43,195 bases of DNA from an uncultured Selenomonadales bacterium. Lineage in GTDB: Bacteria > Bacillota > Negativicutes > Selenomonadales > Selenomonadaceae. Location: contig ONUH01000018.1 of the NCBI GenBank assembly GCA_900321035.1, positions 1 through 43,195 of the forward strand. The letters run 5' to 3'. The notes beneath the pieces were generated by a model that saw only the letters and a program-made list of their open reading frames with translations, was not told the origin of the DNA and searched no databases. The translations under genes were made by a program, and so were the position numbers. Of this stretch, positions 38,795-43,195 are shown piece by piece (within the stretch, counting starts at the first letter, position 1; each line of letters opens with the position of its first letter).

Positions 38795-38836
38795 GGGCGC
38801 GCCGTTTTCTCTTTTGGAGACGGCGCGCTCTTTTTT
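38795..38836 (+). terminator. Terminator at the end of the peptide locus
   Basis: Arms gggcgcgccg (38795-38804) and cggcgcgctc (38821-38830) with one G-T pair, followed by TTTTTT. The 38677-39067 interval otherwise holds the promoter and structured leader of the chemoreceptor. Confidence 0.8.
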
Positions 38837-38858
38837 CTAAAAAATCCTTCAATTCCCT

Positions 38859-38887
38859 TTGTATGGGAAAAACGAAAGTAGTATAAT
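38859..38887 (+). promoter_or_regulatory. Promoter of the chemoreceptor gene
   Basis: TTGTAT (38859-38864) is 17 bases from a perfect TATAAT (38882-38887). Transcription would start about 175 bases before the chosen start codon. Confidence 0.7.
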
Positions 38888-38930
38888 TATGATAGATATC
38901 TGAAAAGGAAAGGGGCGATGATGAAAAGGA

Positions 38931-39041
38931 CCGGCGCCGCACGGTTGAGGCGCCGGCGGCATTGGTTCCGGCAGTTTTCGGTACCGGCTGCACTGCGAAC
39001 AGGTCCGACGCTTCGCAGGTTTCGCACCGGGAGCCGTGCGG
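38931..39041 (+). other. Structured 5' leader of the chemoreceptor mRNA
   Basis: The leader contains a perfect 8-bp hairpin (ccggcgcc 38931-38938 / ggcgccgg 38949-38956). An alternative long-range pairing joins ccgcacgg (38937-38944) with ccgtgcgg (39034-39041), and an inner stem joins ctgcgaa (38993-38999) with ttcgcag (39012-39018). The first and second are mutually exclusive, as in riboswitches. I see no match to the c-di-GMP-I consensus. An in-frame ATG with a good site at 38918 would add ~50 Arg-rich residues. Confidence 0.4.
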
Positions 39042-39067
39042 AACAGAACAGAAGAGGAGAGGATCAT

Positions 39068-41038
39068 ATGAAGATCAAGCAGAAATTCGTCATGCTGGCG
39101 GGTGTGATCGGCGCGGTGATGATCATCATCTCCGTCATCGGGTACAATACGGCCGCGAATTCTGTGGAGGAAGCGGCGCAGAAGGAACTCCTGGCGAATA
39201 TCGTATCCAAATCCGACGAGGCCGAATCTTGGCTGGCCTCGAAGGCGCAGTACGCGAAATCCATGGCGGCGACCTTTTCCAAGATTAGCGACGACGCCAC
39301 GGTGAAGCGGCCCGAAATGTTGACCGGCATCTTGGCCGACAAAGAATTCCAGGACGCGTATCACGTCCGTGAGGACGGCTGGGCCTGGGCGCTGATTGCC
39401 GGCGATTTGAACGGAAAACGGGAATGGCGTGAACGCCCGTGGTATATCGAAATCAAAAAGACGGGCAAATTTGAATACACCGATCCCTATGTGGACGCCA
39501 TGACCGGCAAGCTCGTCGTCTCCGCGACCATGCCGTATTCCCGTCAGAACGGCGTCGGCGGCGGCATCTGCCTCGATATCCGCATGGACGCGATTCAGGA
39601 GCACGTCGGCCGCATCAAGTTCGAGGGCGAGGGCGTCGGCTACATCCTCAACCCCAAGACGGATTTGATCAATGTTTCCGCCAATGCGGAACAGAATCTC
39701 AAGAAACTTTCGGAAAGCCCGCTCTTCCGCAATCACGTCGATGAGATGGTAAAGCAGAAAACCGGGTTATTCACGGAAATCGTCGACGGCAAGGAACACC
39801 TTGTCGCCTATAACGTCATGGCGCTTACGGGCTGGATCACGGCCATCGAGCTGCCGGCGCTCAGCTCCTTCGGCGGCGTGGCTAAGCTCCGGTATCTCTA
39901 CATCGGCCTCACGGCCATCGGCGTCCTCCTTCTTACCGGCTCCCTGTTCTTCTTCGCGAACGGCGTTGTGCGTCGTCTCGGCCTGTTGAATCAGGGCCTG
40001 CATGAAATCGCGGAAGGCGACCTCCGCATGGACCCGCTGGAAGTCGATTCCACCGACGAGTTCGGCGAAATGGCGACCGAGTTCAACCGCATGAAGGAAA
40101 ACGTCTATAGCTTGATCGTCAAGATGAAGAACAGTTCGGAGCAGGTCTCGGCGGCCAGCGAAGGGCTGGCGTCGAGCTCCCGTCAGGCGGCGGAGACTGC
40201 TACCAATGTGACAAAGACGGTCAGTGTGGTGGCCGAAGGCATGGAGAAACAGCTGAGCAGTGTCGACGCCACGAAACAGACCATCGACACAGCCTTTACC
40301 GATATCGAGGCGATGGCGAAGCAAACGGACGAAGTCTCCGAGAGCGCAAAGCAGATGGCAGACGCCGCAGCGTCCGGGGCGCATCTGATGAACGAAGCTA
40401 TCGCGAAAATGAGCGGTATCGAAGGCAGCGTCTCGGCTTCCGCGGACGTCGTCAGGAAGCTGGGGGCGAATTCGGCGCAGATCGGGCAGATCGTGGAAAC
40501 GATTTCCCAGATTTCGGAGCAGACAAACCTGCTCGCGCTGAACGCGGCCATCGAGGCGGCCCGCGCCGGAGAGGCCGGCCGAGGGTTCTCGGTCGTCGCG
40601 GAGGAAGTGCGGAAACTGGCGGAGCAGTCTTCGGCGGCGGCGGACAATATCTCCCTGCTAATCGGGGACGTCCAGAGGGACACGGAAGCGGCGGTCACCT
40701 CTATGGAAGGCGGCACGGGCGAAGTTACCAACGGCCTCGCGTCCATTCGCGCCGTGGCGGAGCAGTTCGAGGAAATTAATCGCCGCGTGGCGTCGGTCAA
40801 CCATGAAATCTCCGAAATCAAGCAGTCGGCGAAGACGATCGACAACGGCATGAAGAATATCGTCATGTCGATCGACACCATCGACACTGTGAGCCGCGAA
40901 GGTTCCCAGAACACGCAGGTGATTTCGTCGGCGGCGGAGGAGCAGTCCACGGCGTCTGCGGAAATCGCGTCGGCAAGCAACGCGCTTTCCAATCTTGCGG
41001 TGGAGCTCAAGAACGCGACGTCTGCCTTCAAGATTTAA
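39068..41038 (+). CDS. Methyl-accepting chemotaxis protein (dCache-HAMP-MA)
   Basis: A 656-residue chemoreceptor. A membrane segment (about residues 7-27) is followed by a periplasmic double-Cache domain ([53 protein letters not shown]), a second membrane segment near 278-300, a HAMP domain, and a signalling domain whose tip is [20 protein letters not shown]. Cache receptors of this pattern bind amino acids or organic acids. ATG 39068 is chosen because AAGAGGAGAGG lies 5 bases upstream and gives a normal start next to the membrane helix. Monocistronic, with a terminator at 41055. Confidence 0.93.
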   Translation: MKIKQKFVMLAGVIGAVMIIISVIGYNTAANSVEEAAQKELLANIVSKSDEAESWLASKAQYAKSMAATFSKISDDATVKRPEMLTGILADKEFQDAYHVREDGWAWALIAGDLNGKREWRERPWYIEIKKTGKFEYTDPYVDAMTGKLVVSATMPYSRQNGVGGGICLDIRMDAIQEHVGRIKFEGEGVGYILNPKTDLINVSANAEQNLKKLSESPLFRNHVDEMVKQKTGLFTEIVDGKEHLVAYNVMALTGWITAIELPALSSFGGVAKLRYLYIGLTAIGVLLLTGSLFFFANGVVRRLGLLNQGLHEIAEGDLRMDPLEVDSTDEFGEMATEFNRMKENVYSLIVKMKNSSEQVSAASEGLASSSRQAAETATNVTKTVSVVAEGMEKQLSSVDATKQTIDTAFTDIEAMAKQTDEVSESAKQMADAAASGAHLMNEAIAKMSGIEGSVSASADVVRKLGANSAQIGQIVETISQISEQTNLLALNAAIEAARAGEAGRGFSVVAEEVRKLAEQSSAAADNISLLIGDVQRDTEAAVTSMEGGTGEVTNGLASIRAVAEQFEEINRRVASVNHEISEIKQSAKTIDNGMKNIVMSIDTIDTVSREGSQNTQVISSAAEEQSTASAEIASASNALSNLAVELKNATSAFKI

Positions 41039-41054
41039 CAGAACCGGTACATGC

Positions 41055-41097
41055 AAACGGCGCGCGGCCCCGACGGTTTTGGCGGCGCGCCGTTTTT
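41055..41097 (+). terminator. Terminator of the chemoreceptor gene
   Basis: A perfect 11-bp stem (aaacggcgcgc 41055-41065, gcgcgccgttt 41085-41095) followed by T's. The 41100-41284 interval holds no gene I can support. Confidence 0.82.
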
Positions 41098-41284
41098 GCG
41101 GCCCGGTTCGGTCGGGACTGTCGCTTCTCGCTGCGGGAGTAACGGGCGTGTATGCCGCGTATCGGGAGCGGCCCTCTGCGGATGAAACTCTGCGAAAGGA
41201 CAGCGAGCGTCCAAATACATCTCATGGAAACGGCTGGGAACCTGCCGTCAAAACAGGCCAAATCCAAGACCGGGAGGAATTGCT

Positions 41285-41710
41285 GTGATTTCTTATTGGT
41301 GGCCGCTTGTTTTGGTCATCGTTTCCAACGTGCTCTATCAGATCTGCGCCAAGTCCGTTCCCAAGGACGTGCATCCCTTTGCGTCCCTGACGGTCACCTA
41401 TCTCGTCGGCGCCGTCGCCGCGGGGATCCTTTACTTCTTCTTTGCGCCGGGGGAAAGCCTATGGAAAGAATACGGCAAGCTGAACTGGGCGCCCGTCGTC
41501 CTCGGGCTCGTCATCATCGGGCTGGAAGCCGGGTGGATTTGCGCCTACAAGGCGGGCTGGCCCGTCAGCGTCGGCTTCATCGTGCAAAGCGCGTTCCTTG
41601 CCGTCGTGCTGCTCCTGGTCGGCTACGTTTTGTATCATGAGCCGCTTTCTTGGAGCAAGATCGTCGGCGTGGTCATCTGCCTGATCGGTCTCGTGTTTCT
41701 GAACCGATAA
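41285..41710 (+). CDS. Small EamA-like (DMT superfamily) membrane protein
   Basis: A 141-residue protein with five hydrophobic helices (about residues 5-17, 30-50, 70-88, 96-116, 121-139), matching one EamA half-unit. Characteristic are FASLTVTYLVGAVAAGILYF near the second helix and LVGYVLYHEPLSWSKIVGVV near the last; the E-P-L pair before the final helix is an EamA hallmark. It may work as a homodimer to export a small metabolite. GTG 41285 follows GGGAGGAA at 6-7 bases. It is monocistronic with a GGCGCGCC-type terminator. Confidence 0.85.
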   Translation: MISYWWPLVLVIVSNVLYQICAKSVPKDVHPFASLTVTYLVGAVAAGILYFFFAPGESLWKEYGKLNWAPVVLGLVIIGLEAGWICAYKAGWPVSVGFIVQSAFLAVVLLLVGYVLYHEPLSWSKIVGVVICLIGLVFLNR

Positions 41711-41729
41711 AAAACCGAATAAATCAAAC

Positions 41730-41770
41730 AACGGCGCGCCGTACCCGACAAAGGGCGGCGCGCCGTTTTG
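41730..41770 (+). terminator. Terminator of the EamA-like gene
   Basis: A perfect 11-bp stem (aacggcgcgcc 41730-41740, ggcgcgccgtt 41757-41767) followed by T's. It is very similar in sequence to the terminator at 41055-41097. Confidence 0.82.
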
Positions 41771-41889
41771 CGCATTTTTTACATACAGAGGTTTTCATCG
41801 GGGGATATTTTTCTTTCAAAATCTCGCCCGCGCGTGGAAAAAAGAGCGTATAGTATTGATATGGGGAAAAACAAAGGGAGGCGCATGTC

Positions 41890-42201
41890 ATGAAGCCGGT
41901 TTTCACGAAAGAGCAAATCCTGTCCGCGTTCGAGAAGCGAACGGCGTCCATCATTTTCAGCTATGGGGCATTCGATATATTCGGACTCGCCTGCCTCATC
42001 GGCGATTATGCGTTCCGGTTCGACCCGGACGCCAATCCGCTGCAGCCTCTCAGGGAATATTACGACACGCACACGCAGGAGGAAATGGCGGAAAAAGTCT
42101 GCGCGTGGCTGAACGGGGAAAAGACGCCGGAGTGGAAAAGGGAATACTTCGCGAAGGAGCTGGAGAAAGAAGCATGGGAAGTCGAGGAGAGATGGGAGTG
42201 A
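41890..42201 (+). CDS. Unknown 103-residue protein
   Basis: I do not recognise this family. It is a soluble, acidic protein with FTKEQILSAFEKRTASIIFS at the start, an aromatic-rich stretch (YGAFDIFGLACLIGDYAFRF), DANPLQPLREYYDTHTQEEM and a Glu/Lys helix at the end (EYFAKELEKEAWEVEERWE). It has no signal peptide. ATG 41890 follows GGGAGG at 8 bases. It is a single-gene unit with a strong terminator hairpin downstream. Confidence 0.7.
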   Translation: MKPVFTKEQILSAFEKRTASIIFSYGAFDIFGLACLIGDYAFRFDPDANPLQPLREYYDTHTQEEMAEKVCAWLNGEKTPEWKREYFAKELEKEAWEVEERWE

Positions 42202-42255
42202 AATCCCCGGAGCGTCCGCATCGGTACGACCGCGGCGGAAAATAAAGAAGGGCAT

Positions 42256-42302
42256 AAAAAATCTGAGGTAAGAAAGTAAGAATTTCTTACCTCAGATTTT
42301 TT
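42256..42302. terminator. Bidirectional terminator hairpin, 20-bp perfect stem
   Basis: Arms at 42256-42275 and 42283-42302 (core tctgaggtaagaaa/tttcttacctcaga) pair without mismatch around a 7-base loop, with A and T runs at the ends. It separates the rightward unknown gene from the leftward yoeB/yefM pair. Sequence and loop are related to the hairpin at 25243-25279. Confidence 0.85.
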
Positions 42303-42373
42303 GATGCGCTTCAATCCTACCCCCGAAAGGGGAATTTTCGGCAGTGTGCAGAATCGGATTTTTTGCTGTTCCG

Positions 42374-42637
42374 TTATTCTTCGTAATGGCCTTTACAGGA
42401 TATGATTTTGATATTTCCCAATTCGTCCAATGTATAGACGAGACGATTGTAATCGTCGATGCGTCTCGAATATCCGTCCCCATATTTCAAGCGTTCCGGC
42501 TTCCCCTTGCCTTGCAGAAGCCCGTTGCGGCGAATATCCTCCAACAGATCGTTGATCCGTTTCAGCGTCTTTTTGTTTTCGGTTTGCTACTCCACATATT
42601 CATGGAATCCCGTTTTGGTGAAGGTGAAATCGTTCAT
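42374..42637 (-). pseudogene. yoeB: yoeB toxin gene with an in-frame amber codon
   Basis: The leftward frame overlaps the antitoxin stop (ATGA) and encodes a complete YoeB-type mRNA interferase of 87 codons except for a TAG at codon 17 (42587-42589). Before it: MNDFTFTKTGFHEYVE. After it: QTENKKTLKRINDLLEDIRR, then GKGKPERLKYGDGYSRRIDD, then YNRLVYTLDELGNIKIISCK and GHYEE. The family has Trp (YWQ) where TAG stands, so TGG to TAG is the simplest cause. The catalytic Glu/Arg/His equivalents (GKGKPE, SRRI, GHY) are kept. The toxin is probably off unless the amber is read through. Confidence 0.88.
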
Positions 42638-42891
42638 TGCTCCATCGCCCTAAGCTCTTTCAGCGTTTTATGCACGACTTCGCCGTTTTCAAGCTGCCGG
42701 AAGCTTTGCTCTAACTTTTCAAGATATTCGGCGTTCCGTTGGCGCTTCATCAGTTCGTTGTATTTCGCCTCGGAAAGCATGACAATGTTTTGGTTTTTGG
42801 GACGGGAAACAATCAGCGTTTCCCCGCTGTGGACGAGGTCGCAATAATTCTTGAAATTCTGCCGGATGTCGGCGCCCTTGATCGCAACCAT
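42634..42891 (-). CDS. yefM: YefM/Phd-type antitoxin
   Basis: An 85-residue antitoxin of the Phd/YefM family. The N-terminal DNA-binding half is typical (IKGADIRQNFKNYCDLVHSG, ETLIVSRPKNQNIVMLSEAK YNEL pattern), and the C-terminal acidic tail (LEQSFRQLENGEVVHKTLKE) is the toxin-binding part. ATG 42891 has GGAGGG 6 bases upstream; a longer in-frame reading lacks a site. It overlaps the yoeB frame by four bases. Direct TTGTAC/TTGTAT repeats at 42914-42931 and a TATA-rich dyad in the promoter look like autoregulation sites. Confidence 0.9.
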   Translation of the reverse strand: MVAIKGADIRQNFKNYCDLVHSGETLIVSRPKNQNIVMLSEAKYNELMKRQRNAEYLEKLEQSFRQLENGEVVHKTLKELRAMEQ

Positions 42892-42932
42892 ACAAATCCC
42901 TCCTGTATCTATTTTTGTACGCTTTTTTGTAT

Positions 42933-42960
42933 AGTATATCATACGCTAAAAAAATTTCAA
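42933..42960 (-). promoter_or_regulatory. Promoter of the yefM-yoeB unit
   Basis: On the minus strand TTGAAA (42955-42960) is 16 bases from TATACT (42933-42938). The dyad gtat-agtatatc-atac spans the -10. Confidence 0.65.
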
Positions 42961-42972
42961 GCACAAGCAAGC

Positions 42973-43009
42973 AGCCCCCGCGCTTCCAAAACTTGGAAGT
43001 TCGGGGGCT
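42973..43009 (-). terminator. Hairpin terminator of the truncated right-end gene
   Basis: Arms agcccccg + cttccaa (42973-42989) and ttggaag + cgggggct (42993-43009) pair with a small internal loop. It lies 18 bases after the stop of the leftward gene at the window end. Confidence 0.65.
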
Positions 43010-43026
43010 TTGCTGTGCTACTGTGG

Positions 43027-43195
43027 CTACTTGTTCAGTGCTTCCTCTTCACGCTTTGCCGCTACGAGCTCGTCGTTGGCCTCTTGCAATCTTTCCTTGT
43101 ACGCCGAGATGATTTCCGGATCGCCGGTCTTCAGGGCGTTCAGATAATCCCGCGAGGCCAGTTCCGCTTTCGCGCTGGCGTCATCTACGTTCTTC
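43027..43195 (-). CDS. C-terminal part of an unknown charged helical protein
   Basis: The leftward frame enters from the right edge and stops with TAG at 43027-43029. The last ~55 residues are visible: NVDDASAKAELASRDYLNAL, then KTGDPEIISAYKERLQEAND, then ELVAAKREEEALNK. It is charged and helical, probably coiled-coil, with no family I can name. A terminator hairpin follows. The start lies beyond the window. Confidence 0.6.
   Translation of the reverse strand, partial: KNVDDASAKAELASRDYLNALKTGDPEIISAYKERLQEANDELVAAKREEEALNK

Noticed and set aside
38918..39067. Upstream start giving the chemoreceptor a 50-residue N-terminal extension
   Set aside because: The extension is Arg-rich and would precede the first membrane helix; the ATG at 39068 has its own strong site and gives a normal receptor start. 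Kept as a note on the leader.
38888..39067. c-di-GMP-I riboswitch before the chemoreceptor
   Set aside because: The leader is structured, but the conserved GEMM core (GACGCAAAGC-type segment and GNRA receptor) is absent.
41100..41284. Guanidine-type riboswitch before the small EamA-like gene
   Set aside because: Transporters of this type sometimes have one, but I cannot match the consensus loops or pairing in this interval.
42305..42345. CRISPR-like fragment (cttcaatcctacccccgaaagggg)
   Set aside because: Only one copy, no spacer-repeat periodicity, and it is explained as a small hairpin after the toxin gene.
19479..42589. Two in-frame amber codons (19479-19481 and 42587-42589) as a sign that TAG is read as an amino acid
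   Set aside because: The expected residues differ (Gln and Trp), both genes have other signs of decay or can be lost without harm, and other genes here end normally. Independent point mutations are simpler.

Overview
The window reads as chromosome of an anaerobic, Gram-negative Firmicute, most likely a Negativicute of the Selenomonas/Mitsuokella type. This is inference from the protein families: a PTP-type phytase with an HCxAGxGRT loop, Tat and Sec signal peptides on many redox proteins, many flavodoxins, and Nif11-leader peptides with their exporters, in moderately high-GC DNA with strong Shine-Dalgarno sites. I see no rRNA, tRNA, transposase, integrase, phage gene or CRISPR array.

Layout. 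(1) 1-7 kb: small redox and electrophile-response units, with exported flavodoxins, an FMN reductase, an aldo/keto reductase with a divergent TetR, and an HxlR regulator with a candidate operator. Gene relics lie between them (an RNase Z-like MBL tail and a threonine-aldolase head). (2) 7-9.8 kb: a two-gene sensory unit (dCache-HAMP protein plus membrane GGDEF cyclase) that looks lower in GC and is flanked by two copies of the hxlR 3' end and terminator, so it probably arrived by insertion or rearrangement. (3) 9.9-16.7 kb: an eleven-gene leftward operon of mostly exported small enzymes (cupin, flavoprotein, amidohydrolase, tautomerase, aldo/keto reductase, flavin reductase, ABM-domain protein, DUF362 protein, CMD-domain protein) with its own tatA. 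It is divergent from a second Tat-exported DUF362 gene and close to a LysR gene. (4) 19.3-24 kb: a broken solute-binding sensor gene, a secreted C69 dipeptidase and a FIST-GGDEF protein.

(5) 24-38.7 kb is the centrepiece: a complete Nif11/NHLP-type peptide natural-product locus. It encodes an HlyD-like secretion protein, a C39-peptidase ABC exporter, a second NHLP-type ABC protein, a sigma factor, a small unknown protein, a geranylgeranyl-reductase-like flavoprotein, a Tat-type metallophosphoesterase, a PTP-like phytase, four Nif11-leader precursors, one radical SAM/SPASM maturase and a VanX-like D-Ala-D-Ala dipeptidase. All four cores begin with a Cys-Tyr pair and vary in the distance to the next Cys. 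One precursor carries a Hint (hedgehog/intein) domain directly after a 19-residue Cys-rich core. This predicts a peptide trimmed at its front by the C39 protease and at its back by Hint autocleavage. I know of no characterised example of that arrangement.

A promoter-like block shared by two transcription units of this locus suggests a dedicated regulon. The leader of the export operon holds a 15-bp terminator hairpin overlapping a 25-codon reading frame, which could be an attenuator. (6) 38.8-43.2 kb: a dCache chemoreceptor with a structured leader, a small EamA-like membrane protein, an unknown small gene, and a YefM antitoxin next to a yoeB toxin gene interrupted by an amber codon.
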